A stretch of DNA of 64,000 nucleotides from Nemopilema nomurai. Its lineage: Eukaryota > Cnidaria > Scyphozoa > Rhizostomeae > Rhizostomatidae. Below the pieces are notes generated by a model. It was not told the DNA's origin and did not search any database. It worked only from the letters and a program-made list of their open reading frames with translations. The stretch covers positions 1,215,211-1,279,210 of the forward strand of contig ML133387.1 in the NCBI GenBank assembly GCA_003864495.1, written 5' to 3'. Of the stretch, positions 24,501 to 39,500 are shown piece by piece; the first letter of the stretch is position 1, and each line of letters starts with the position of its first letter. The position numbers and the translations under genes were made by a program.

Positions 24501-27500
24501 CAGCTACTTTTCACTGTTCGTGACGTAAGTTCCGATGCTGCTACGTTTCTTTCCAAGATTTTCTTTGACCTGAGTGTCTATATAATGATTTCTGTTTATG
24601 TCATTGACCACTATTATGGTTTTTCATTTCTTTTTTAGACTGTTGCTTCAGAGCACGCTGCAGCTTCTAGCGAGTATTTCGGTCTTCTTTGCCGTTTACT
24701 GAACTTTGGTCGCATTAACGAATTGCAGTTGAACAACTCTGAAGCCATTCTTGGCCAAGAGATTTCCTGGCTGGCGTCTGTGTGGGTAGGATTGTGTTTT
24801 GTTCGTCATGTCACTGATATCACTGGGGTGGCCTGGAGCTCTTTTTGTTTAGACTTAATGTGGCCTGGAGCTCTTTTTGTTCTCAACTGCTCAGACGGTG
24901 AGATTTTATCAGTTTGCCCTTTGCACCAAAACGATAACAGTGACGGAAAGAAATTCATATTTGTGGGGCTGCTCTTTGTATTCCTTCTCATTCAGTTCAC
25001 CTTTTCTATACGTGACCTTTGCCCTAACATGTTTGGTTAGCTCTGTTATGCAGCATGGGTCACGCCAACTTAGATGTGTTTCTCCCCCTCCCATCCTGCC
25101 CCTTTGTTTTACTCGTTTCTGCCTATACCGATCTATTTCATACTTCATGCTCCCTCTCATCTCCCATCGTCTCACACATTCATTCGATTGTGTGACAGGT
25201 GTCTCAGCCCGATTCGAATAAAACTAAGGTAATTTTCTCCCTGGAATCAAACACCGACCATAAATTACGTCATTGCTCAGTCTAGTCAAAGGCTGATGCG
25301 CCGAAAGGCCAGTGTTTATCCTGGGACAAGGGTGTGGCTTGGCATAATGTAAGGCAACCCACACCACACTGTTCCGACTCGCCTGGATAAGAAAAGTGAA
25401 GCTTATTTGTGTGTCTTAGGAATGAGAAGTATTCGAGGAGTTGTCTGAAAGGTGTTCGCTTTCAGTAATTTTATCGTATTCTCCATGTTTTTGTGCAAGA
25501 TGTGTTGCTCTCCTTTGCTGCGAATCACCCTTCTGTCATCCTGCTCATGCAAAAAGTGGGCATATCTCAGAATATGTATTTCTGTTTATTCTTGTAGGAA
25601 AAAGCTTTGAATTCAGATGATGGTCGAGAATTTGTACATAATGAATTGCTAGAAGGACGTCTGGGGATCTCACGTGAACTTCTGTCATATCAGACTGCAC
25701 AAAAGAGATATTTTATTGGAAGTGATCCCGACGGACACCAGCTTCTCAGGGTAACCCACTGTTTAGACCTTTTGAGAGAACGTTCTACGCACATTAGCTA
25801 GACCTGTATATGGAGTGTGGCAACTGTTCAGGCCTTGCATAACTACCTGAAGCTAAATCAAGAAGTTCGGGATGTTTTTATATTGTATCCATTGAGTTTT
25901 TTTACTAAAAACATTTAGGTTTCATGTTTTGTCTTGACGTCACCTGTTATAACTAATGATTGATCTATTCCTAAAGTCTTTTATTGTTTTTATACCATAA
26001 TTATGCAAGTGGAGCTCGCTGCACTTAAATGCAGTTTACTATCAAGTTAACTCGATAATTATGTTTTGTATTCTTCATTATTAGCATTTAACGGACGATT
26101 TCATATTTTCCGGTTCACGACTTGCCGTTGAAGCAAAGAAAGGAGGTAAATTTATTCTGAAGGTTTCATGAACAAACACCAACGCTGGCACATGCTCATA
26201 GATATTTATGCTTTTGCTTTTGTGATTCGTTACGCGTTGTATTTGCGATCAAGTTGATTCTTTCCACGTCGTGCTTGTGATCAAATTGATTAATTAAACT
26301 GCGATAGTTGAGTCTCAATATGTTCAAGCAAAATGAACTAGACATGTTTATTTTTAAGTTGCCCTTTCTTTTGCGTTTTGCATGAAAGCTGTGGGGACTG
26401 TCTTTTGTAATTTTAAGTGTGAAAACGAATTGCATCGATTTTTGAAGTTGCCACTTTCAATGCCTTTGCACAAGCAGATAATTCTTTAGCAATTTTTGTT
26501 TGACTAAGGGTTGTTTTTCAGGTGACATATTTTCTCGTCATGTCAATCCGATATGCGAAACGCCAGGAACAATAGTCACCGCTCTAGATCTTTTGGTTTC
26601 CCTTTGCTCTGGCTGCGTGCTCAACCTTCGAATTCTCTGTCAAGTATTGACCGAAATGTACTACGAAGGTCAGTTTTTGCCCCGTGAGACCCTTATTCTC
26701 GTGTTCTCATGATTCCTTCAATGTTATGTGTTCGTTGGCTGAATTCCTGCAAAGTGTCTTGGCTCGCTGTTTGTCTTCAATGTCAAGCGAAGTATCACAG
26801 CTACGTATATTAGCTTCAACCTTGTACGAAGTTCTACCTTGGAATGATCTGCTGACATGAAGTACTTTTCCTATTTCGAGGATTTTGATGACAAATTGGA
26901 TGTGGTAGCTCTTCATCTAACCAATCGAAATGTGTTTCACATCCCAAATTTCTTCATTCGAAGACTGATCAATATTATGATCAATATATGACAGATTGCA
27001 AGTGACTATTTTCTTTTACTTAGGAATGGAAAGAGCTTATGCTTAACCTTGATGACCTTCTCTTGTTGTTGTTATTCTTTCAGGTATCGATCCACCTCTC
27101 ACAGAGTGGGAGTATCAGCCGCCTATAGGCCCAAGGCCGGCACGAGGATTCGTCGGTTTGAAGAATGCTGGAGCCACGTGCTATATGAATTCGGTGATTC
27201 AACAGGTACACTTTCGGCACTCAGCACATGTGCCTTTTAAACATTCATCTGCAGTTTGGTGCGTTTTATAATTCCCTTACCTTTGTCATTTGGATTTTTA
27301 TTTTATTTGGCCATTATTTTACGTTCTTTGATTGCTTGTAGCTTTACATGATCCCAGAGATTCGATCAGGGATACTAGAGGTTGACGTAGGCCCCTTAGA
27401 AAATGAGGAAGAACACCTGGAGTCTGAAGACAAAACCGAAAGAGAGGTCTGTATGTCTCGTGTTGGACGTCACATTTCTAACTACTTTCCAATTTATCCT

Positions 27501-30500
27501 ACTTGTGAAGTTGGTGTGTGAATTCTTACAATTACGGTGTATGGTTTTCTTATTACCACAAATCGTCAAATAGTCAACTTCCTTAATGAGAAGAGTTTTA
27601 AAAACGCGGCAAAATTGTGGCTTGCGATAGCAAAGGATTAGCTTTGCGAAGAGGCATAGCACCGATTTATGTCCAGATCCCTTCTCGGCTGGTCTTAATC
27701 TATGCTCAGTGATTGAAAAAGGTCTTGCCAATTATCTATATGCGGTGAAGACAGGCCAGACCAAATTGGAACACACTGGCTGCATTTGCCGATGTAAACT
27801 ATACTTACCATTGCCAAGTTGAAGTATAACGATTTTTTTGTTAATTGCTTAGTTAACTGCTTTGCTTTGTCTCCGTTGTTTCTGCAGCCTTTCCATTTTT
27901 AGCATTTTTCTGTTCAGCAATTTTCTTTTCAGCATTTTTCAGTTCTGAGTTACAATAAGGATGCTGAAAGACCTGAGGGCAAATCTTCAACAGACGGGGA
28001 GAAATCAAAGGAACAAGAGCGAAAAGAGTATAACATGAAAGTATTGAGACAGGTACAAGGGATATTTGGACACCTACTGGAAAGCAAACTGCAGTTTCAT
28101 ATCCCCAGGGGCTTTTGGAAAACGTTCAGGTACTGTGGCTCTAGTGCAGTTATCGAAATATTTGGAAAAATCTTTATAAATTTGCAGGTTTTTCGCCATA
28201 ATATTCCACAGCCGATCTGCATAATCTGTAAGGAAAGAAATCTTTTTATTAAATGAACAATTTTTTTTTACTGTTTTTCTTTCGTTGTACTCAAGGCTTT
28301 GGGGAGAACCAGTAAACCTGAGAGAGCAACATGATGCATTAGAATTTTTCAATTCATTGGTTGAAAATTTGGATGAAGGACTCAAAGCTTTGAATAAAAA
28401 AGCAATGTTAACTGATGTGTTAGGTGGATCATTCGCTGACCAGAAGATCTGCAAAACTTGCCCTCACAGGTGAGTGGCCCTTTCTATGTGCCTGTTCCCG
28501 ACTTTGTAATACCAATCGCCGTTGCAGAGATGTTGAGTCGTACACTAGCTATTAGTTTGTTTAATATAAACTCTGCTTCTGAGTATCCATTTCTTGTTCT
28601 TTAATTTTGACCGTTTATGTTTTTCTCACGTTTCTATGGTATCTATATCTATTTACTTTTTAGTGCGGAAAGTATGTGTCTCTAAACAGCCTAAATATCC
28701 CCTGGTAGCATGTAGAAAGGAATCTCTAAACATTTCAATATTTCTACAGACAACTGGAATGACTGCTGATCTTTTGATAAATTGCACAGGTTTGCTCGTT
28801 GGCGCTCGTTCAAAGTTCGAATGTCAATGTGCTTCCCCTAATATAAAACATCGTTCGTGAAGTAGGTAGAATTCCCTAAGCAAATCTTTTTCCTTTGAAA
28901 CTCCAGCCAATTGTAATGTTTGTCGTTTTCAAGGTATTCAAGAGAAACTCCATTTACTGCTCTGAATGTTGACGTGCGGAATCACCACACTCTTATTGAT
29001 TCTCTGGAGCAGTACGTCAAAGGCGATTTGCTGGAAGGCGCGAATGCTTACCATTGCGAAAGGTGTGATAAGAAGGTGCGTCTAAGGGCTTTGTTTAAAC
29101 TTCTAATGTTCACTTTGTGAAGTACTCGTTTACAGAGGGTGTCACCAAGTTGCCATTTTCCAGTTGCCATTCCCCCTCTCTTTCTTTGGGTGCCCATTGC
29201 TGTGAAGTAGTGAAGATCGAGTTGTTTTTGATTTAAGATTTGGGATTTGGGCACTGTTGTTTATTTTGACTATCTTCAGCTTGAAACCAGTTTCTTCTCG
29301 CAATTTTCAGGTTGACACAGTTAAGCGCATGTGTATCAAGAAGTTGCCTAAGGTCTTGGCCATTCACCTGAAGAGGTTTGATTATGACTGGGAGAGGTAA
29401 GCTTCTCGACCTATCAACAAACAGCATTTTTCAGCGCATCAAGGCGTTTGTGGCTACGTATCATCTAGGCTCTTTCTCTCAAACTTTGTTTATTTGAATA
29501 TTTTAAGAAACTTCGATCTTCACAGTCTTGTAAATTAAGTTAATGCATTCTTTAGAGATAACTTTTTGGTTTATCCTCTCAAGTCATGGAACTCGTCAAA
29601 AAGCATTATCTTTCTGAACGTCCTCTGGCCTCTTTGGAGCTTTTTATTTTTCCACAACTGGCAAGGAAAGACTAACCAAATTATGGTCATTATACTGATG
29701 ATATTACGTAACGATATTGACGTATATGGTCATTTACGTGACGTTACGCCACTATTAACGTGATTATATTACGCAAAGCAACAGAAGACAAGGGTTGTTC
29801 GACGTCCTTATTTGTCTTCACAGAGATTGTGCCATCAAATTCAACGATTACTTTGAATTTCCAAGACAATTTGACATGGAGCCTTTCACTGTCGAGGGCT
29901 TAGCGAAGATTGAGGGTGAAGTTGTTGAAGATAATAGATTCGAGGAAAAAGATAAGGACGATGTCGAGAAGGACACGATTGAATTTCCAGGAAGCACAGT
30001 CTACAATCTTGTTGGTGTCGTTGTTCACAGTGGACAAGCAAGCGGAGGGCATTATTACTCCTACATAATTCCAAGGTAAGTGCGATGCGTTTCAGTTGTT
30101 GCCCACTTGGTCGTGCCTATTCCTGCTTCTCCCCCAGTGCATAGGGTATTTGCGGCAGACACGTGCAGCCACTATCACTTGAACGACAACCTAGGCTTTG
30201 CGTATCTCTTCCCAATTCCTGTCTATCCCGATTTTTGAATTATTAAAGATGCAACATTGTTTGAAGGAGAAGGCTATCCTATTGAGATGGCCGACAACGT
30301 CAATATTTTGCAGGCGCAGAAATATTTAATGTTTTGAATTGTTGCTCTATCCCTTCTGCTTTTGGCAATTCTCTTTTCTGCTCTTGACAATTTTCTCTTC
30401 TGCTCTTGACATTGCTTCGCTCATTTGAAAGGCCATCGGTTGATGGGGAGTCTCGATGGTACAAGTTCGACGATGGCGACGTTTCAGAATGTATGATGGA

Positions 30501-33500
30501 TGAAGACGAGGTGGGGATTATATTCATATATAGAATAGGGTTTATTGAAGCGAGTTTTTCTGACCAGGACGAAATGTCACTAAAACACTTAAATTTCTTA
30601 TTGAATGTTACGTGATTTTCAAAAATGCAAAAAATCTCCCTTTTCCATTCTAAAAATTCTGTCACTTCTAAATTGAAATGGGGTTGAAGGCCCCACTTTC
30701 TAAGTTTACTTTCTTTTCCGCCAATTTTTTGCTCTCAATGAGGTTTGGATGCACCATTATAGCGTTATTTCGGGTTTACTTTTTTATATATTGCTGTGAA
30801 TCAAGACAATCATTATTAACTTTAATATTTATATTCTCTTGCCTATGTTCGAGAATGCGTAGAATTTGTTGTCAAAACTTGTCTAAGATGGGCTCGTGGC
30901 AGTTTGAAGTATCTTCAACATTGATAGACACGAACCCACATCCACTACATGAGCAGAGTATCATTTTTTGTATACAGTGACACGTGGTCATTTAGAATGC
31001 CTTTCCAAATTGTTGCATTTACTATCTTTGCAGATGAAAAACCAATGCTTCGGCGGTGAATACATGGGTGAAGTATTTGACCATATGCTCAAACGGTGAG
31101 AATGTTTTAAGATGACGACTATTGCATTTTATTATGGCTATCAAGTTTCAAATTTCAAAGTTGTTTCGCTTTAACAGTGTAATGGTAAGAGGTTGAGTGG
31201 TGTATGGATCAAAAGGGATTGTTTTATTGGTTTTAGGATGTCGTATCGACGACAAAAAAGATGGTGGAATGCCTACATTTTGTTCTACGAACGTCTTGAT
31301 GTTTGCGGTAAAGCTGATCGTGCTGACCCGCAAAAGGGTATGTAAATGAGACTGCCAGTTTCGAAGCTTGAGTGTTGTAAGCATTCGAAGGCGTCATTTA
31401 TGCTTTCGAAGCTGATCTAAAGTCAGTCTGCTTTGAATTTTAGGCTTTAAAATGGAAATGCCTGGGGTGATAGAGAGATCAGTGAGAAGACAGAACATTC
31501 AGTTTATGCACAACAGGACACAGTTCTCAGCTGAATACTTTCAATTTATTAAAAAGCTTGTCATGTCCAATACCGCCACGTTTCAAACTATGAATCAACA
31601 CTATTTGTCAAAGGTAAATTTTTCTCACATATCCATCACCAACCATCATCCGGCTTTGTTTCCACCAGTCATGCGCCAGACGATAAATCTGTATTTTTCT
31701 GTTGTTTTTGATCTGCGTGTCTTGTGCCGCTTCACACGGATTCTTTCTTTATTATCCCTCACAGCTCTTGGTTCCCAGCTGCGACGAGGAATTTTATTCG
31801 CTGAGCTGATAGATAATTCAAGATATAGCCAGCTTGCTACCTTTGAAAATTTGTCCGAAAATTGTGTTTGCAAATAACTGCAGAAGAAGAAGCTATGGGG
31901 ACCAGCAAAGAAAAAATTGAAATTGTGGTCTCATTTGCAGCCATTAATTTTAAACAAGACTGGTTAATCTCGTATTACCTGCTGAAAAAGAGCTAGAATT
32001 TAATTTTAGAAAAGTCTTTTAGACCAAACATCTAATAGTTTATTAGAGTATATGAGAATATATAGCTTTTGGAAATTTATTTGGTAGTATGGAGCCTGAC
32101 TTTTCATTAAACGTTATGTAGAATCTCGTACAACGATGAGCGTTTTGCCCTTTTCCAGATTAGCCAGGCGGAAAGAGACGAACTGGCATTGCTCAGTCTA
32201 CAGTTGCTCTGCAAATTCTTGTTTATGGTTGGCTTCCACACGAAGAAAAATATTAGGTAACTATGTATATCGACGTTTTTGTAAGAACCAGTTTTTGGGA
32301 TTTATGTTGAAGGGAACTGGGTGTGATCAGGTTGCAGCTAAAGAAACTGTAAATTTGACTTGAAAGATGCGAATAGGAAGCCGCATACTATGGTAACGCC
32401 AGTTCTGCAACAACTGGTTGCTGCGATCTACTGCTGCGATCTACTGCTGCGATCTATTGCTGTCCACTGATTAGTACGCATTTCCGTTTTAGGGGACCAG
32501 CCTCTGAATGGGGAGAGGTCTTATCAGGATTGCTGAAACAAAGTTCGAGACTGCGACAGTGGTTTGCAATCGAAGTCCTGCTTTTGCATCCTGAAAGAAT
32601 GGTTGAGTATTTGATCGACTGTCCAGTTGCAGAGGTGAGTTGTTTCTATGTTCGATATGCAAGGTTTTGCTTAAATACTTCTTAAAAAATTTGTGGGCAA
32701 AAAGAAGAGTGGGAAGTTATGGGGACTCTATGGTGAAAAGGTAGAGCTTGCATGCATGCAACTTTTCAAGTAAAGAGTGATATACTTGCGCTTTATTATT
32801 CCTGCGAAAAGAGTTCACGATTCTGCAACAAAATTTCATCAGGAAGATGTATGTTCATGCAACTGTCATTATCTGAGGAAATTGAACTTCGTATATTCCA
32901 GATCAGAAGCGCTTTCGCGAAGGTTATTGTCTACCTCGCACATGCAACTAGACAAGATGGCCTCTGGAATGCCAGGTTACTGACGCGACCCATCGAGATG
33001 TTGACGAGTAAGAGCTTAACCTTCTACTAACCAAAGCTTCGCTGTATCCATTTTAAAGCAGTATGAATATCTCCTGTGGCTCTATCATTGCAGTTCCGTT
33101 TTCTCGTTATATCTTTTCTAACTTTGTCTTCTTCACAAAGCCCTGAAAATCCCGATAGCTGTCTAATGTCCTTCAGTTTTCACTAAGTGAATTCAGTTCG
33201 CAGCCTTTTGTCAACTACCTTCTTTCCTTTTATTAAACATCCAATTCTCAATTTTCTTCAGGCATGAGACTCGACCCTGAGACCTCCACACTGAGTGATT
33301 ACATCCTAAAAAGTGTTCTCGAGCTGATTAGCAAAGATGTCACAGATAGTAGCAAATATCTTGTCCAATATTTCCAACTCTTCGTGATGTACGTTGGGTT
33401 TGGTGTGCCAGAGGTAAAGGCCAAGTTTTGAATTTGAAAATCCATTTAGCTGTTGACTTTAAAAATTTCTTGAGCGAATCGGAAACTCCATCAGCCTGCA

Positions 33501-36500
33501 ACAAAAGATGTTTCGTTGTTTTAAAGAAGATGGTTGACTTTTATCCTGGTTGAAAGGTCTACTTCATACGCGCCTTCTTTTATTAGTTGTTCTCGTTAAA
33601 AAAACGGAATTTCAGTTGAAACCTATAGTATCCTTTACGCTGATTACTCTAACTGTGTCCCATTAGTTTGAATTTATTTTTAATCTGGCCAGTTTCCTTT
33701 CCCTAGCGCAAACAGTTGCTTGATCTTGGAGTTCTGCAGACATTCATTCGACTTGCTTTCGATGATGAAAGAAGCAGTACCTCTAGATATCCCTACAGCG
33801 AACTGACCAAATTGTACTCGCTGGTATCCATACTAATAAGAAGCTGTGACGTCTCAAAGTCAATGAAGTCATCCATTGAGGTAGCTGCGCTTCATACTTT
33901 GTATAAAATGTTTCTAGCAGCCATCTTTTTGATTGATTTATTTAAAATGTGAAAGGGAATGGGACCAAAAAAGGCCTTTGTGGAATTTTTTTCCAGCCGG
34001 TCGAAATGTTCCAAGGATTTGAGTTTTATTACTTGCCACTTTAATTGGAAAGGATGCAATTGTTTATCTTTGTTTCTTTTTCTGCGTTTGCAATTTATGA
34101 AGGCAAGCCAAGAATGGTGCAGGGTTAAAGTCAGGCTGTCGCACTTCTTATATGTCTTTTAAGGTTTTTTAAGACAATTTTTGCGCTTCTTATTGCACAT
34201 CCACTGTCAGTGTTATGATTTTGCTCTTTTTGATACCCTCAATGCTCTTTCTAGGAAAAGGATCCAAAGCCAAACAGGTTTTATGAGGGGCTGATTGATG
34301 AGCCCATAATGCCCATTCCTGCAGATGTTCAAAGCTTAATCTACACAAGGTATTTTCTCGCATTGCTGCAATTCTCCGATCACTAATTGTTAGGTATGGG
34401 TTAATTCAATTTCGCTTTCAAAAACACTGCAAGAGACTATTTCGCATGAATATAGTCAGATCGTAAAATCAAATTTCAAGGCATAGTTCATGAAATAAGT
34501 TCAGATTCAAAGTAAATGATAAATCTGTGTATTAGTTTGCTTGAAATGTTTTTTTGAATTACGTACACTAACGTGAGCAAGTTCGTGATTAAAAGAAGCT
34601 GATTAAGACCGTTTTACTTCTTTATATTGTAGTAATATTTCATTTGCACTGAATCTAAGTACTTTAGATTACAAAATTTCATATAATTCTATCTCTTCAA
34701 TTGGTACATATTGTGTTTACCTTATTGATGCTAGTGCTAAGAATGTTGTTTGAATATAGAGAAGATTCTGCAAAAAGTATTAGGTTAACATTTACCTTCT
34801 TTACATTTTGAAGCAATTACGTCAAAAAGCTGCTCGAAGAAAGTGCCTCATCTGAAGAGACAATATGCCTCCTTAAGGTATTGTGGTTTGTATTCAAGGC
34901 TGATTTCAAATTGGAGTTATGCAGCTAGACGTGTTTTCCTAAGGACTGTAGTAAATGTTAGCTTGTTAATTGATTATTTTCAAATTACTCGGTACAGATT
35001 AATTTTTAAAACATTGCACGAGAATATAAAGTGAATTAAAATTGATTATAAAATCATCTCTCAAGGTGTTGTTCAAAGGAACTTGGCACAAATTTGAAAT
35101 AAAACAGGTAGTAGTAGTAGCCAATAATTATCAAGCCCTCACATCATTGTCTCCAGCAATACCATTATGCTTTATTCCATTTTAGTTTCTCAGTTGGGAA
35201 TGTCTCAGCTTCTCCCTGATCGCTTTGTCCGAGGTTTTGTTCCAGGTAATTTGACTTCAGAGTTTTAGCTTTTAATGCGAAAGTTTAGTATTGTGAAAGT
35301 TTATACTCTCTCGAACAATTTTCTCTGTGTTAACATGTGACTGATATGTTTTTTGAACTTGCAGATATCGTACACATACTCTTATGAACTGCGACCGTAC
35401 TTGGATATCCTTCTGCACCTTCTTTTGATGGAAGACTCTTGGCAAACGCAAAGGCTTCACCATGCCTTCAGAGGTACAGTCCATTCCATTACTTTACTTT
35501 TGTCACCAAATTCTAAAATAGCTTTAAGAATCACAATGTTTAAAAAGCAAGGCAGTTAACCAGGCCTGGCTGTTTGTATTGTTGCAGGTGAGCTGTCAAT
35601 TGCTCACCTCATTTGCTCAGGCGAGCTAAATCAAGAACATGTATAATTTGCTCAAAATGATATGTAGGTCAACCATAACGCTATAAATCAACGCAAAAGA
35701 GTTTTATAGATCCAAACAAAGTTTTGGTATTGTCCACAATATTACATGCACCATACAAATTATGACAAAAATATCAATAATTTCAGACTACGTAAAAAGT
35801 CACTGTCAATGGACTCGCTGTCTGTCTCAGATTGATCTGAATCTTTGAAGTACTTATCTTCAAATCCTTTTACAGGATGGTTCTTCTTCAATTTCTGCTG
35901 TTGATATTTTTGATAAATGTCTCCGTCTCTTCCCATGATAAATGTAGACAGAACGTGCCAAGATGTCTTTTTTTCTTTTCCACCCGCATTCTGTAATTCC
36001 TTCAACTATCATTAGATTATCCATGGTTTTGTGACTCATGCACAGCCGACGATCATTAAGTAAAAGGGTCAAAACACTAAATGCCCTTTCAACGGCAGAA
36101 TTTGATCCTGCAATGGTTATTAACAACTCGATAACAAGACACAAATTGGGAAACTGAAGCCTCTCAAAACTCATCTTGCCGCCAAGGAGCTTTTGGCTCT
36201 GTATAAAAATCCCATCCGTTGTCGTCGGGCAAGAAGCTTCAATCTCCTCTATTTAGCAAAAACATGTTCTAAAAACGAAACAGCTTCCAAAAGCAGAACA
36301 GAAAATCTATCAAGAATGATATTGAGGCTCTCCAGATAGTCTACATCATTGTTTTTTTAGAAAAAACCAATTGACACTGCACTGTGTTCAGGTTTCTTAG
36401 ACCTTCTTGAAGGGCAAGTGAATGCAAATCCGAGAGGATTTATTTTTTCTTAATGATTATTCAAGAGAGCAATTCCCAGCTCCTCTCGGATGGGGAGGGT

Positions 36501-39500
36501 TACGGATGCGAGCCAGGCCTGCAGTTAACGTGATCCAGGTTTTTCCTGGAGACGCGTGCTATAGCCCTCACCTGCCCAAACCCCACAAAAATAAATTTGT
36601 GCGCTGTTTAGCTTCACCATGAGAATTGAACCACTTAGTTAACAAGCTATTGTAGTTTGTTCTTAGCCTTGCACAGGAAAGGTAAATGTGGTAACACGAA
36701 AAAAACAATATTCAACGGTCTCTGGAAACAGGAGAAGAATCTGTAAATTTTAATCTGTAAATAAGATTTTATCTTTTGATTAAATCTTTTAAACTTTCAG
36801 AATGCTCTCTAAATTTACATTTTGAAAAGAAGAATAGAGTCATAATCTTACTTGTTTCAAATACTTTAATGATATATTCTTGGATTTTGCTACAAATCAA
36901 ATTCATATTGTGTTAGCCTTTGAATGATATTGTGTTGCATGTGTTTGAACAATCGGCAGAGTAATGTATTTTTGCCATTGTAAAAACCAAAATATGAAAA
37001 ATATATAACAGTTATGCAAGGGCTTATAGCACACATAGCCAAATTGGTGAGGGCTTTTCTAAACCTGCGAAAAGGCTTGGTAACCCAACACTTTTTACAC
37101 TTGACTTTTCTTATGCAATGTCAACGTTTTCTGGTTACTGGCACTCACACTGATTATTAGCCTTATATTCTCTCAAGGTTTCTAAGTGTCCAATTAGTGT
37201 GCCTTAAACAAGTGAGCTGCCATGTAAACTTGACAATATGGACTAATGGCTATCTGTTCAGCAACCTTTTTTTGTAAAGGCTACCAACATTATGGAACAA
37301 TCTACCTGTAGAAATAAGAACTACCTCTTCTAAACTGAAAAAATATTTGAAAAATTATCTTCTAGAAACCATTTGAAAGTCAGTGAGCTTTGCAAAAATT
37401 CTTGTTTAGTCCATAAAGTAATTTAATTTAATTCAACGAGACATAATTATGGATGAACAGAAAAGGGGGGCCTTCATCTCGTTAGCTAACCTACTTTGAA
37501 GGCTCCTCTTAAAAAATTCTGCTTCATTTTGTCTTTTAAATAATGTTATTGTTGTTGTTGTTGCATTCTTCAGTTGATTTGTTTATAATTTATATTACTA
37601 ACTAGTTTTTTTAGAAATGTAGTAGAATTTGAATCAAATCAAAATGAAATAACTTGTTCCTTCTCTTGATGGATTTTTACTTTCTTTTCTGATTTTCAGT
37701 TTACAGAATTTGGTATAATGACTAGTTGATTTTCATTTGATTGGCAGGGGTTTCAGAGGACCGTGAGGGGCTCTTTGATACCATTCAACGATCTAAAGCC
37801 CATAGTCAAAAGCGAGGCTACCAGTGTATCAAAGCAATTGTTCAGTTACTTAACAAGTGAGTTATAGCTTTTGGCAACAAACAACTATCTCTCCTGTTGA
37901 CACAAACAATCTATGATTACATTTTCCAGGCTTTTGGCACCTTTTTACTGTTCTAGATACATGTCAGTCTGTTTGCATCTATTGATGTTGGTTAACGAGG
38001 TATCCTAGACCTTGCTTGTGTGTACTGATGTAAATTATGGCCCACCTAACATGGAAAGGCCTATACTGAATGTTGTAACACCCCTTAAAACACAAAAGAT
38101 TTCTTTTTTTTGTGTAACTGACTGCTAGTTTTTATTGGACTAAGAATTTATGGTTTTTGAGAAGTTTGTAGTATTCACAAAATCTTTACACCAAATATAT
38201 TTCTTAGAAATTCCATGCGCTTTTCACCTTATTTGCAAGTCAAATTGACCATATTAGAAGGGCCTTCTAAATATTTGTTCTGACAGATAGAGGAAAAAAT
38301 TATGTTTGAAAGCATTGTGCAACCTCTCAATTTATTTACTTTTTTGTCTTCACGGTAAACAAATAGACTTTTCTAACCATGTTGTTATCAAGCAATATGT
38401 CTTTCGAGCATCAGAAAGTTTGGCGGTGAGGATTGAGTTTAAGTATTGTTCTTAAAACTGCACCTGCAAAGAGTAACACCTCACAGGCAACCTGTAAACT
38501 GCATGAATGACTGTGGTCTAAAACCCATGAAAAATTGGCCAGGCAAATGGATATATTATTTGAAGTTTATTCAGATTGCTGCTGTAATCTCTATTTGCTG
38601 GGAAACTCTGCATTTTTCATATTTTTTCCAAGTTTTCTTAAAGTTTTTTTAAACTTTGTGCTTCACAAATTGTCTTTGTTGCAGTAGTGACACTGCAGTA
38701 AAGATGATAAAAGCAAATGAAGACTTGAAACAGCGTTGGAACTCAGCCATTCAATGGCTAGGTGATGAACTAGAAAGAGTAAGTTATAACTTTGATAAGT
38801 CAAATTGAACACTGCTTATTGATTGCATTGTACATTTGACAAATGCAATGTGACTTTCTGTATCTGCCAATGGGTTGTGAACTTCCTCTTCATGTGAGCC
38901 TTTTTGATATAAGTGTTAACTTTTCTCTTGAACAACCTTGCTCTTAGCAGCTGCTGTTGTTTTCTGTGAGATTCTTCTTTTTAGCCCCACTGTTACTGTT
39001 CAAGTTTATGCAAACATATGTTGAACATTGAAATGCTAAAGCAGTTCAACTTATCTTCTTAGCGAGCTCCGTCAGCTTATAATTACAACAATTGGTCACC
39101 CCCAACTCAATCAAATGAAACATCAAATGGGTAAATATTTTTTGATGGTTAAATGTTTGAATGTTACTTCAAGAAGAGTTCTTTGTTTCTTTAGAAAACT
39201 GGTAAAAAAAAGTTTAGAAATGTAAAGTTTGATAATTCTTTCTGCCTCTTTTAGATATTTCCTGGAAAGATCCCAGAGTGCAAGAATGACATATACAAAA
39301 GCCAGAGAGTTTCTTGAAGAAGTGTGTTATCACCCTTTCTTTCATTATGTTAGTTTATATTTTGTTGACAGCAAGCTGACCACCATATTCCTGAAGCAAT
39401 CAGATTATTGTGTATTTTCAATTCTTTTCAAGGAGGAAGAAGAACCTGAATTGGAAGGAGATGCTGATGCCCATATTGAATCTGATGAGAAAATGGATTT

